A stretch of 64,000 nucleotides of DNA from Rhodothermus marinus. Its GTDB lineage: Bacteria > Bacteroidota > Rhodothermia > Rhodothermales > Rhodothermaceae. A program made the position numbers and the translations under genes. Where the stretch lies: assembly GCF_009936275.1 (NCBI RefSeq), contig NZ_AP019797.1:1665501-1729500 (forward strand), read 5' to 3'. Each line of letters begins with the position of its first letter. Position 1 is the stretch's first letter. Shown here piece by piece: positions 18,401 through 27,043 of the stretch. Below the pieces are notes generated by a model. That model made no database searches. It saw only the letters and a list, made by a program, of their open reading frames with translations, and was not told where the DNA came from.

Positions 18401-20710
18401 GCCGTTGGCGTCGGTGCGCACGGTGCGGTCCGGTGGAAAATCGGGCTCCAGGCTGACCTCCACGTTGGCAAGCGGCAATAACCCGTCCCGGTCCGGGTCC
18501 TGCCGGAGCTTGGCGCCAGCATGGCGTTGCACGAGCTGCCCCTGAATAATCAAGTTGGAGACCTGGACCGTCGCGTCTTCCCACGTATCGCCAACGCGCA
18601 CGCGGAATCGGAAGCCATAAGGCATCGACTTGCCCTCAAACCAGTTCTTGGATGGAGGAATCCAGAAGAAGCTATAGATACCAAAAGCGTTCGTTTGCTG
18701 TGGCTCGTTCAGTAGCAGAAGGGCGTCGGTAGAGGGGATTTCGTCATCGGCGAAAGGACCCTCCACAGTTAGCGGCGTATTAGCAAGGGGCTGGCCGTTC
18801 TGATAGACCTGTACGATAAATTCAAAAGGCCGTCGATCATTCAAAGAACCTGCCAGATCCTGCAGCCGCTGCACCGAAGGATTGGCCAGCAGACGAATGT
18901 CGATCAACGGTGGCGAGGTTGTGTCTTCCGGAGATAATTGAGAAGATTTCGAGGGAAAGTTGAATATTGTTGTTATAACATGCGGAGAATAAAACAATTC
19001 ATTAAAATAGTTATGGAAAAACACTATGTCTCTATCATCGTAGCCATCAACAGCAAGCGAACCAGAAGGATTATTTTCACTTTTGTAGGTACCATTTAGG
19101 ATAACAGGTTCTAATCCGTAAGTACCTATGACATTACAATCGCTGGGTTTAATGGTGCACTGAATAACGAATCCCGGATATCCTATAATTTTTTTGGTAT
19201 AATTAAACTGGCCTAAAAAATAAGAATTTCTTAATGCATAAATAGGATGCAAAGTATCTGATAGAAAATTAGAATTATACCGCTCTCCCAATTCGAAAAC
19301 AACCCTTGCATTTTGATTAAAGACAGCGTAATAATTTTCTGTTTCATCTGTCGCGTCTCCTATTACTGAAGTATAAAATATTTTAGTATTATCTTCTCTT
19401 TCATTTTCTTCTTCTTCTTCCTTTAGTTTTTCTTCTAGTTCTTCTAATATTTCATTTATATCGGGTCTCTTATTTTTTGTTTTTCCCTTGTATTCCCAAA
19501 TTAACTTTCTAATATAGCTAAAACTAGAAGAAACACTCAGATTCACAAAACCATCATGGGCATAATTGGAAATTATGGATAAAGATCCTGTATTGCTATA
19601 TAAAAAAGAATAAACCGCTGTATCAGGTCCCGCTATAGAAGGACTTGGGCATATGTTTGATACTATTGTATATCCACTACATATTTCTTGAACCGTAGGT
19701 CGATTACTCCAATCATCCCCCCAAGTATAAAAAGATCCCGACGTATCCTTAAAGATAGGTGTTAGAAAGACATTGTTTTTGAGAAAGTCACCATATACAT
19801 AAAAGTTCAACTCCCTTCTAAAAAGCTCAACTCCTTCACGATAAAAAGCAGCCACGATTTTTCCTCGACTTTCATTTGGAGCCTCTGGCCTGGGAATAAC
19901 AAGTAAACGCCATGCATTATCAAGATATCTTTCATAATCTCCCGTATGATAAGGAACACTATTTGTTGTAAAGGTGTCCACAGGATCAATTCTGAAATAT
20001 TCTGAATCTTTGAAATATGAAACTTGCCATGTCACCAAACTGAAATCTTTTGTATCCATGGAAGGATTGATATGATACAAATAAAGTGGTCCCTCTACCC
20101 ATACCTTGAAAATTCCGTCTCCCCAAGGCCAAAGGGAAAATCTTACAAGACCCGGTTCCAATCCGAAGATGAGATACCCTGAACCTCGTGCGATAGGCAA
20201 CACTGTATTATCTCTTACCCCTCTGTTGATGAGATGCCATGAACCAGCCGATCTGTCTTCATATACAAGACCTCCTTCTGGAGACGTATAGTAGATATAC
20301 CTTGTATGCACCAAGGTTGAACAGAACTGTTCCTCCTCTCTTTCCTCTCCACTCTTCAAACGCCAACGAACTGGAGGCTGCTTGCCAATAACCATATCCC
20401 TGCTCCAGTTGTCCGGAGTATCTGGTACCCGCAGGATAACCTGGAGCGATTTACTCCCATCCTCAACCATCTCTATGTATCGATAACCTACAACCTCTAA
20501 TGGAGACCAATCAAAATCCTGCGGGATGTAAACCGTATCTACGGCTGAACTCGCGCGGTAGTCAAAGCGAAAAGCGAAGGTTTCCCCAGGAAAAACAACC
20601 TCAGGATAACATCCCGCGCGAACGGTTACCACGGTCGAGTCGTAAGTCTGGGCCCAGAGCAAGCGACCAAGTGCGGCCCAGAAAAACAAAACGGGCAGGC
20701 TGCGCCTCAT
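15440..20710 (-). CDS. Very large secreted surface protein with T9SS C-terminal sorting domain
   Basis: 1756 residues with a signal peptide (MRRSLPVLFFWAALGRLLWAQ). The last 80 residues are a type IX secretion sorting domain (VEVYPNPFGG, then LYDVLGREVARL, then SGLYLLVLEG, then TTKTMVKVQ). Other regions: an acidic coiled segment (LEELEEKLKEEEEENERED) near residue 430, a carboxypeptidase-regulatory-like beta domain near 740-800 (VRTDANGHFELGVP), a long helical region near 860-1200, and a Big/Ig-like domain near 1360-1420 (WSVSDTIAAVAE, GSTTLTVQA). The DNA for roughly residues 100-590 is much more AT-rich than the rest, suggesting a recombined N-terminal half. Likely a surface-exposed protein of unknown ligand. 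Confidence 0.85.
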   Translation of the reverse strand: MRRSLPVLFFWAALGRLLWAQTYDSTVVTVRAGCYPEVVFPGETFAFRFDYRASSAVDTVYIPQDFDWSPLEVVGYRYIEMVEDGSKSLQVILRVPDTPDNWSRDMVIGKQPPVRWRLKSGEEREEEQFCSTLVHTRYIYYTSPEGGLVYEDRSAGSWHLINRGVRDNTVLPIARGSGYLIFGLEPGLVRFSLWPWGDGIFKVWVEGPLYLYHINPSMDTKDFSLVTWQVSYFKDSEYFRIDPVDTFTTNSVPYHTGDYERYLDNAWRLLVIPRPEAPNESRGKIVAAFYREGVELFRRELNFYVYGDFLKNNVFLTPIFKDTSGSFYTWGDDWSNRPTVQEICSGYTIVSNICPSPSIAGPDTAVYSFLYSNTGSLSIISNYAHDGFVNLSVSSSFSYIRKLIWEYKGKTKNKRPDINEILEELEEKLKEEEEENEREDNTKIFYTSVIGDATDETENYYAVFNQNARVVFELGERYNSNFLSDTLHPIYALRNSYFLGQFNYTKKIIGYPGFVIQCTIKPSDCNVIGTYGLEPVILNGTYKSENNPSGSLAVDGYDDRDIVFFHNYFNELFYSPHVITTIFNFPSKSSQLSPEDTTSPPLIDIRLLANPSVQRLQDLAGSLNDRRPFEFIVQVYQNGQPLANTPLTVEGPFADDEIPSTDALLLLNEPQQTNAFGIYSFFWIPPSKNWFEGKSMPYGFRFRVRVGDTWEDATVQVSNLIIQGQLVQRHAGAKLRQDPDRDGLLPLANVEVSLEPDFPPDRTVRTDANGHFELGVPEVGSYQVYARRREFWPDNFPKWSRTQGRVFVTESGPVPDTLLLFLAELPVGPMLQRWIPEITFDMESVRDSLQHLRVIPEIVGFLSEIARQDSTGALDEEAVRRLQQAVFATYDLFQGAHDLADCGKTAIWEGSLGILFEVVKLIVEKIKLLEKISQSIRSKLPADWKQSSDPKIRQLGRTLEALEGIKIRLVNILERIQAWAQKSSNDLLEGMRHAIINGDFASFNTMYFLRGRIFEPLAELIKRVTDLAKKTKLDEFSREFVFSQAMEQSGLNRLLNSLSDTIKEILLRGQLDDLRAVVATTLQEEVELARQRQFSAYPLSFYHARRASNGWLELMRQERTRLLGRCEGLLGLNEMANAAMDAIKAAMLGLSVATSGALTPAAVAVDRLSTAVGLVLKAAMILTGLEVMSAIHPKGNYGRPGIAAVRQAFSLKAPALAVRVHSPVRLMVVDTQGRRTGADATGQFYNEIPGAGYWPASDSLEETILLPADIGPFRVIVHGSGSGTYALELLQLDSLGEETVLRRWTGEVSPLDRWQLVVESPEEAVASATLQSLPEATDLFVMLAGQRRDSVRVGLGLSVTLEAVATYGDTTLTLPATNVQWSVSDTIAAVAETERPGQASVVGLHPGSTTLTVQAEAFTRRIVLDVAGLEGAISLSRRSLTASDTVSVQVRVRAHGVARPEQIAVEVRTPTTRYWLPVMPDENGVATVAWRMPDSLSGYSGPGQMALVGVVEGDTITLASVPFVLVASDVEVPEVLEAEATEDGVVVARVQLPRSVLAAALQPEVLLSVVDSLPAALPSGFTAIGPAIGWSFWDQAQATAVAPTSAYRMQLWSGAYQGRPKALYWDGTAWEALEVEAASGFWEATLESAGGVILLARPEQVVAVEKAELPEQVRLEVYPNPFGGRVQIRIGIPRSGLVRLTLYDVLGREVARLFEGEQTAGWHTQSWDASDLASGLYLLVLEGEGFRTTKTMVKVQ

Positions 20711-20770
20711 GGCTCCATTGGTATTGAGATATAGCTCCGTAAGATTTTAACCCCTCTTTAGTAGGGCGTC

Positions 20771-20788
20771 AATCACCCGAATGGGTGA
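20771..20788. terminator. Short hairpin downstream of the amidase gene
   Basis: ATCACCC-GAAT-GGGTGAT, a 7-bp stem with a 4-nt loop, in the gap between the amidase gene and the next minus-strand gene. It could end the upstream transcript; there is no strong T-tract, so this is tentative. Confidence 0.35.
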
Positions 20789-20790
20789 TA

Positions 20791-20832
20791 TTGTGTACAA
20801 AAGATGGCGGAGCAGTACGTAGGCCTACACAA
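20791..20832. repeat. Dispersed hairpin repeat, degenerate copy E
   Basis: TTGTGTA / TACACAA arms with a 28-nt loop, two bases from the hairpin at 20771-20788. The arms match the core of the longer hairpins at 12791, 13360, 14413 and 32914, but the outer bases differ. Confidence 0.5.
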
Positions 20833-20966
20833 AAATTGCGTCTCCTGCCTTCGTGAAAGCCTCCGATTTAGAGACCTGCTTCTTTGAGAAGAATCGTTCC
20901 GGGAATAGCAAACCTTGCCGAAATCAGAAATCAAATCATAAGCCCAGGCCCAACGGCTATGAGCAT

Positions 20967-22595
20967 CTAAAGTCCTCCCACGTACACGACGGGGATCACC
21001 CGCACGAATTCCCGATTGCCGATCAGACTGGCACGGAAACGCACATAGTACATCCCGGTAGCCGCTCCCCGAAGGGCAAAGGAAACGCCATGCCAGCCCG
21101 AGGTGACATATCCCCGGATCAGACGACGCACCGGGCGCCCGAGCACGTCAAACAGGTCGGCCTCGACCCAGGCCGTGGTGCGCAGGTAGTAACGAAGGCG
21201 CGCTTCCTCAACGAAAGGTGACGGGAAGACCGCCACACGAAGCCAGTCGGCATAGTGCGGCAGTTGAACCGTGTCCTCCGCGAGAACGAATGGATAGCCC
21301 GTATCAGAGAAGACCACGAACTGGTAGACCAGCTGGGCCGATGTGGGAGCCGTCACGTCGGCAAATTCCCCGGACGCCAGTTCTGTTGTCTGGTAGATCG
21401 TATCCGCCCGCACCCCGGCCTGTCGCACAATCGCAAGTCGGCTGGCATTACGAAGGGTGACGACGTTCCAGCGCAGACGCACCACCCCATCGGCATCGAC
21501 ACTTACCTCCGCCACAAGCTCGGCCGGCTGTGTGGTGCCCCGCTTGAGCAGTTCGGCCACCTCTTCTCGGATGGCGGGTAGCAGCGCCATGTTATTGTCA
21601 CCCGGACAGGCCGTCGAGGCCGAGGGCCATTCACGATGCCCGCGGATGTGCAGCGGATCGATGCCGTAGGTGTCGATCAGGTAGGCCAGCAGCAACACGA
21701 GCGAGTCGCGGGCCGCAGGCGTGAGCTGATCAATGCAATGCGAGCCCTCGGGCGGATGAAAACACCCCATGATGGCCACGCCGATATTGCCCGTGTTGTG
21801 TCCTCCAACGTGGGCTCCGATCACAAGCGGCGGGCCCTGATCGAACGGAATGCTCTCATCGGCAAAAGGGCGTCCCTGGTAAATGCGCCCCTCCAGATCG
21901 AGCAGAAAGTGATAGCCGATGTCGCTCCAGCCCCGCACGTCCTGATGAAACTGCTGAATGTTGCGCACCTCCTGAATTCCTTCCTCGTAGGTGCGCGGTG
22001 CAAATCCGGCCGTATGATGAAAGGTCTCGTAGTCGTAGTAGGGCTGCGGTGTCGGTGTGCCGACGAAAGGGCGAGCGCCCCACTCGCTTCGACGAATAAG
22101 GTGGGGCGCCCGAATATGACCGGATGGACGCCCGGGCACGATGTGCCACTTCAGGGCCCCTTGCAACGAGTCGTCAAGGTGATTAAAGGTGCCCGCCTCA
22201 ATGATCTGTAACACGCCGGCCCCTTCGCCCTCGAAGCGAACGCGGAAAAACGGTGCATGCAACAGGCTATCGCTTCGATAGCCCGCCCAGAAAATGGCCG
22301 ACCGTTGCTGCCGCAGGATTGTCAGTTCATGCCAGTCGTCGCGGTCGCCCAGCCGGATCCATCCCCGGAGCGTCGCGCCCGGCCTGGTCGTTCCCCGGAG
22401 TATGATCCCGGTAAATGGTCCAGGGAGCGTGTCACTACGAGCCTCCCAGACCGTGTGACCGCCTTCCTTTTTGAGAGCGGGCGTCTGAATCCTGACCGGG
22501 CGCTCGACCACATCGGAGCGCTGCTGCGCCCGTGCAACCGGCACCAGAACCAGCAACGCCAGCAACAGAAGTCGTCTTGGCATACGCATGGCCAT
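20967..22595 (-). CDS. Secreted N-acetylmuramoyl-L-alanine amidase (PGRP/amidase-2) with T9SS sorting domain
   Basis: 542 residues from the ATG at 22595, which overlaps the stop of the preceding gene by one base (TGATG); later ATGs at 22589 and 22583 are also possible. A signal peptide (RRLLLLALLVLVPVARAQ) is followed by a beta-rich region and a peptidoglycan-recognition amidase domain. The zinc ligands are visible: FHHTAG, HIRGHREW and TACPGDN. A C-terminal sorting domain (LRYYLRTTAWVEADLFDVLGR, SGWH) follows. It should cleave the amide bond between MurNAc and L-Ala, at the cell surface or on other bacteria. Expression appears coupled to the PorV-like gene. Confidence 0.88.
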   Translation of the reverse strand: MAMRMPRRLLLLALLVLVPVARAQQRSDVVERPVRIQTPALKKEGGHTVWEARSDTLPGPFTGIILRGTTRPGATLRGWIRLGDRDDWHELTILRQQRSAIFWAGYRSDSLLHAPFFRVRFEGEGAGVLQIIEAGTFNHLDDSLQGALKWHIVPGRPSGHIRAPHLIRRSEWGARPFVGTPTPQPYYDYETFHHTAGFAPRTYEEGIQEVRNIQQFHQDVRGWSDIGYHFLLDLEGRIYQGRPFADESIPFDQGPPLVIGAHVGGHNTGNIGVAIMGCFHPPEGSHCIDQLTPAARDSLVLLLAYLIDTYGIDPLHIRGHREWPSASTACPGDNNMALLPAIREEVAELLKRGTTQPAELVAEVSVDADGVVRLRWNVVTLRNASRLAIVRQAGVRADTIYQTTELASGEFADVTAPTSAQLVYQFVVFSDTGYPFVLAEDTVQLPHYADWLRVAVFPSPFVEEARLRYYLRTTAWVEADLFDVLGRPVRRLIRGYVTSGWHGVSFALRGAATGMYYVRFRASLIGNREFVRVIPVVYVGGL

Positions 22596-23662
22596 CAGAA
22601 GGCGACACCCACGCTGACCCACCGGGTCGACCCCAGCCGGCCAAAACTCGCGTGCGCAAAGTCGAAATGAGCACGCAATCCGGCAGACACCAGCGTCAAT
22701 CCGCCTCCGAGCGTCAATCCCTGCTCGCCGTCGCGCTCGAAGACATTCTTGTAGCCGATCCGCAGGGCCAGTAGATCGCGGAGATTCAGCTCGGCGCCGA
22801 AATTCATGTACTCCGTGTTATCGTTCGGGTGCGCCGCATCACTCAGCAGCATAAACCGAACATCTCGATTTTCATAGGCAGTAAAGGCCACACCAAAGCG
22901 AAACAGCAGCGGCAGGTCGTACGAATCCAGCAGATAAGCCGCGTTGACCACCTCGACGTTGCCCTGGTTTTGCAGGTCCGGATCCACACTGAAGTAGATG
23001 TCCCTTCCGTCCATGCGCATCTTGGGACCGAAATTCGAGATGCTGGCGCCTATGACCAGGCGCTCAAACGGCGTGATGAAGCGCACCCCGATGTCCACGG
23101 CCACGGCCGAGGCGCTGCTATGCCAGATCGACTCCCGGATGTATTTGACCGAGCCGCCCAGCGCAAAGCGATCGGTGAGGTTGCGTGCATAGGAGAGCTG
23201 CAGCGCAAGGTTCTGCACCGAAAAGCGCTCACCGGTACCTTCCGGCTCTTCCACGGTACGCACCGGCATCTCTCCGGAGTTCAGGTAATAGAGTCCAGCT
23301 CCGATGGAGCCGGCCGATCCCAGCGAGATGGCCACCAGCGCGACGTCATAGGAGATCCCGGCCAGATAGTCGGTGTGCGTGAACTGGGCCGCTCCCCCAC
23401 GAAACCACGCCAGACCCGCCACATTCCAGTAGATCGCCGGCAGATCGGTCCCCAGTGCCACGTAGGCACCGCCCAGTGCCAGCGGCCGGGCCCCCACCCC
23501 CAGCTTCAGGAACTGTGCGCCCGTCGTCCCCACCTTGGTGATGGTGCCCCGCGCCGGCCCTTCGTTGGAGAGCTGGGCCCGGACTGCCGGCGCTCCGCCC
23601 ACCAGAAAAACGACGGCCAGCAGTTTCAGCAGGTTATTTGATGACCGCAAACTTCCCGACAT
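22595..23662 (-). CDS. PorV/PorQ-family outer-membrane beta-barrel protein (UPF0164-like)
   Basis: 355 residues from the ATG at 23662, giving a signal peptide (LLKLLAVVFLVGGAPAVRAQ). It starts inside the 3' end of the upstream gene (29-base overlap). The mature protein begins TKVGTTGAQFLKLGVGARPLALGGAYVAL and continues as an amphipathic beta-barrel ending in a C-terminal phenylalanine. This matches PorV-type proteins, which carry type IX cargo at the outer membrane. Its place among genes for surface proteins with sorting domains supports this. It may equally be a cargo-specific PorV paralogue rather than the core subunit. Confidence 0.82.
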   Translation of the reverse strand: MSGSLRSSNNLLKLLAVVFLVGGAPAVRAQLSNEGPARGTITKVGTTGAQFLKLGVGARPLALGGAYVALGTDLPAIYWNVAGLAWFRGGAAQFTHTDYLAGISYDVALVAISLGSAGSIGAGLYYLNSGEMPVRTVEEPEGTGERFSVQNLALQLSYARNLTDRFALGGSVKYIRESIWHSSASAVAVDIGVRFITPFERLVIGASISNFGPKMRMDGRDIYFSVDPDLQNQGNVEVVNAAYLLDSYDLPLLFRFGVAFTAYENRDVRFMLLSDAAHPNDNTEYMNFGAELNLRDLLALRIGYKNVFERDGEQGLTLGGGLTLVSAGLRAHFDFAHASFGRLGSTRWVSVGVAF

Positions 23663-26600
23663 AGGTACCCTCTTCCGACTCGACGTGGAAGATGTAAAGT
23701 CCGTAGGCAATGTCCATGTTGTCACGACTGCGCAGATCCCAGTAAGCAATTCCGTTGTCGATCGGGCTATCGTGCTCGATCACGTCCACCAGTTCGCCTG
23801 CCAGCGTGTAAATGCGGATGGTGCAGCGAGGCGGTAGATTCGCAAAGTACAGGCGCCGATCTCCGCGCCGCGTGCGCGAAACCGGATTGCGCGGCTCGAG
23901 CACGTTGGTGGCCACGTAAGGATTGGGCACCACGTAGATCTCCCGCATCTGCCGACGCACCTTTTCCGGTTCGGTACGGGCCGCGCGCGTGCGGAAGGTG
24001 AAGACATCCTCTATCGTGAAGGGCTTGCGCGTCACCACCTGAAACACGTCCCCCTCTCCCGGCAGCGTGCCCCGGTTTTCCGGATCGAAGAAACGCACCT
24101 CCCAGGTAGCGATCGGTGAGCCGTCCTGATATTCCAGAAAGATGATGCGCTCGTCGATGTCCCAGCGACCGTTGCGGTTTACATCCGGCACAAAGACATC
24201 GACTGGCTCATTGGCCCGCGTCCGGTTATAGACCCGGAACGGCAGGGGCAGCCGCGTGGAGAAGCTGGTATCAACGATCTGATTGGCAAAGCGGATTTCG
24301 TAGTCGTAGGGGACCCCTCGGCGGCCGGGACCGGCCGTGGCCACCCGCACCTGATAGGTGAAGCCCGATCCACCCTGCACCCAGCCGGTGTGTACCGAGT
24401 CGATCGCCAGCGGGTCGTTCCGAACGAACAGGTGCAGGCCGTCAAAGATGGGATTGGCTTCCTCAAAGTTAAGCAGGCTGCTGCGGTCAATCGGACGGTA
24501 CTGGAAACGGGCCACCAGTTCCATGCCGGGCTCGATGGCCCCACCGTCCAGATAGATCACCCGGCCTGCCCGAGCGTTGAGCGTGTAGTCGACGCCTTCC
24601 TGCAGGGGCTGACCGTTATGCAGCAGTTCGAAGGTTTCCGGAATGATGTTGCGGTAGCCCAGCCCCGCCGATTTCCCCACCTTGCCAACCTGAATCGTTA
24701 CTTCTACCGGCTTCTCATCGATCACGGAATAGACGAGCTGGCCATCCACCTCCTCGAAGATCAGCCGATAGGGGTTATCATCCTCCACCGCCATCGGATC
24801 GATCACCTCGATGTGGATCGTACCCGTGCCGTGTCCCGACACGTGTGCCACAGGTCCCGTGGCCGACGGTTCATCGGCAACCACCTCCGGCGGCACGTAT
24901 CCGGCGGCCGGGGGACGCGGTACCACAGACACCGTGTTGACGTCGAAAATGTAGGTGTCGGTCTCCGGATTATAGGTGATGGTTTTGCTGGTCTCGCTGG
25001 GTGGGATGCCCAGGTCCGGGGCCCCGTGATCGTAGGCCACCACTGCGTAGAAGTACCGCTGACCGTTAATGACGTTGTTGGAATCCATGAACGTGTGGCG
25101 CAGGCCCGTGTCGTTTCCCAGGAAGTAGGCCACGCCACGCCGCGGATAGGGCACCGGGGAAAGCCCCTGGATGCCGTTGATCCGATCGAAGCGAGCGGGC
25201 ACGCCCGTAACCATCTTCAGCGGCTCATAGAGAAACGGCGTGCCGTTGATGTCGGTGATGGTCTGCAGGTCGGCAAATTCAGGATCGGTCGAGCGGTAGA
25301 TCACGTAGCCCTCGAAGTCGTTCTCTCCGCTGAGCGGATCTACCGAGTACTCGGCCCGGTCGTCCCAGTAGAGCGTCACCTTGCGGTCGCCCGGCACGGC
25401 CACGACGTGAGGCTTCTCGGGCGGTTTGGCAAAGCGGTAACCTGCGTTGTAGATCTCCTGGACCGTCTCCGCGTTGAGCATCAGGTCGTCCAGGTTTTCG
25501 CCCATCAGCAGCGCAATGGAAAAGCGCTTGGTCTCGCCGGCCCGCAGGCGGAAGGGTCCCGATCCATAGATGAACACGTAGTCGCCCGGTTCGGGCGGCA
25601 CCTCGTCGAAGCGTCCCGGCTGCACGAAGCTCCACACCCGCTCGTCGTTGCTGATGCGGTTTCCGGCAAACGGCGGCGAGGCGAAGCTGGTCAGCCCGAT
25701 CATGTCGCTCTCGTCGATGTCCGTAAAGTCGATGTTGGGCTCGCCCGGCCGCCGGATGTCGTAAGGATCGCCCGGCGTGGGCAGCCCGTCCCCTTCGCCT
25801 TCGTCACCGGTACCCGGAATGCCGTCGATGCCCACGTCATCTCGCTCGGGATCCCAGTCGCCGTCGTTGTCGATCCCATCGTACCAGGATTCGTCGACCA
25901 TCCCGTCGCCGTCGTTATCGATCCCGTCGTAGTCGATACCCGGGCTTTCCAGGAACTTGTAGCCGAAATAGCCCGGCTTGCGTCCCGGTATGTCCGAGCG
26001 ACCGTCGGCATCCCAGGCATAGACCATGTTCAGACGGCGGTCGAAGTAGGCCAGGTCATCGTGCCAGTCGCCCGGGCCGCCCACGTGCGGGTCGCCCCAC
26101 ATGCCGAAGATAACCTTCTCCAGGTCCTTCGGACTTTTGTTGGTGATCTTGTACACGAAGAAGATGGCATCTTCGGCCAGCGGATTGGACCACTGGTAGA
26201 TGCGTACCTCGACCTCGAGCCCGAGCCCACGTTTGGTCGAGTCATCCGGGAAAGGATAGTAGTGGAATTCCTTATTGCTATAGTCGTTCATGAAGTAGAG
26301 CGCCTCTTTGTCAGCGTTGGAGACACCCTGCCGCAATGCGCCGGGCCAGACGTACTGGCGCAGGTTCGGGTTGTACCAGCTCTCGGGCCACGAGTCGGGG
26401 CGTCCGTCCAGGTCACGATCCGGTGCGTCGTTGGTGGGGATTTCGTCAGATTCCGGGTTGACGACCTCCAGCCCTTCGAACGAGCCGACCGGCTGGGCGC
26501 AGGGAATGGGCTGCCAGCCCCACCACTCCTTTCCATCCGGCGAGCGCTCGCCACCGTTCGAGACCAGCCCGTCCGAGACGATGTGCATCACCCAGATGGT

Positions 26601-27029
26601 GTCGCCATTGGCATCGTAGACCACGTTCCCCTGCTCGTCCCGCATGGGCACGCTCTGGGGATCTTTATGGCCCTCGTCGATCACTTCGGCAGCCACGAAC
26701 GGCCCGAACTCGTAACCGTAGCCAAGCCCGTTCCAGACAATGTCCGTGATCGTATTGCCCGGACTGGAGATAGAGCCAAAGTTGGTGATCTGCGTGGTGA
26801 TCTTGTTGCCGTTCATCACCACATCCCGGCGCGTGGTGTAGTCCGGGCAGTCCAGCTGATTCTGTTGCAACGGCTGCCGCTCCAGGTAGGTGTACCAGCG
26901 GTAGACCTGCTTGAGCGTCCATTCGCGTCGGCGCCCCTCACGCCATTCTTTTTCCGACTGAGCCCGGGCAAACCGCTCACCGAACAGGCTCAGCACCAGC
27001 AGGATGCCAAGTACGGCCGTCTTACGCAT
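23634..27029 (-). CDS. Large secreted protein with calcium-binding-like repeats and C-terminal FlgD/T9SS-type domain
   Basis: 1131 residues from the ATG at 27029, which follows GGGGAG (an ATG at 27032 is in frame directly before). A signal peptide (AVLGILLVLSLFGERFARAQ) is present. Residues about 385-460 hold aspartate-rich repeats (GIDYDGIDNDGDGMVDES, DGIDNDGDW), typical of calcium-binding thrombospondin-3-like loops. A fibronectin-III-like segment follows, and the C-terminus (IRIYTLAGELVDVIEHD, GLYIFHVESEEGTYVGKFAVIK) is FlgD-like/T9SS-like. It sits directly between the TonB-dependent receptor and the PorV-like gene, an order repeated in Bacteroidota/Rhodothermota surface-export loci. The exact function is unknown. 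Confidence 0.82.
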   Translation of the reverse strand: MRKTAVLGILLVLSLFGERFARAQSEKEWREGRRREWTLKQVYRWYTYLERQPLQQNQLDCPDYTTRRDVVMNGNKITTQITNFGSISSPGNTITDIVWNGLGYGYEFGPFVAAEVIDEGHKDPQSVPMRDEQGNVVYDANGDTIWVMHIVSDGLVSNGGERSPDGKEWWGWQPIPCAQPVGSFEGLEVVNPESDEIPTNDAPDRDLDGRPDSWPESWYNPNLRQYVWPGALRQGVSNADKEALYFMNDYSNKEFHYYPFPDDSTKRGLGLEVEVRIYQWSNPLAEDAIFFVYKITNKSPKDLEKVIFGMWGDPHVGGPGDWHDDLAYFDRRLNMVYAWDADGRSDIPGRKPGYFGYKFLESPGIDYDGIDNDGDGMVDESWYDGIDNDGDWDPERDDVGIDGIPGTGDEGEGDGLPTPGDPYDIRRPGEPNIDFTDIDESDMIGLTSFASPPFAGNRISNDERVWSFVQPGRFDEVPPEPGDYVFIYGSGPFRLRAGETKRFSIALLMGENLDDLMLNAETVQEIYNAGYRFAKPPEKPHVVAVPGDRKVTLYWDDRAEYSVDPLSGENDFEGYVIYRSTDPEFADLQTITDINGTPFLYEPLKMVTGVPARFDRINGIQGLSPVPYPRRGVAYFLGNDTGLRHTFMDSNNVINGQRYFYAVVAYDHGAPDLGIPPSETSKTITYNPETDTYIFDVNTVSVVPRPPAAGYVPPEVVADEPSATGPVAHVSGHGTGTIHIEVIDPMAVEDDNPYRLIFEEVDGQLVYSVIDEKPVEVTIQVGKVGKSAGLGYRNIIPETFELLHNGQPLQEGVDYTLNARAGRVIYLDGGAIEPGMELVARFQYRPIDRSSLLNFEEANPIFDGLHLFVRNDPLAIDSVHTGWVQGGSGFTYQVRVATAGPGRRGVPYDYEIRFANQIVDTSFSTRLPLPFRVYNRTRANEPVDVFVPDVNRNGRWDIDERIIFLEYQDGSPIATWEVRFFDPENRGTLPGEGDVFQVVTRKPFTIEDVFTFRTRAARTEPEKVRRQMREIYVVPNPYVATNVLEPRNPVSRTRRGDRRLYFANLPPRCTIRIYTLAGELVDVIEHDSPIDNGIAYWDLRSRDNMDIAYGLYIFHVESEEGTYVGKFAVIK

Positions 27030-27043
27030 CATCTCCCCGCGTT

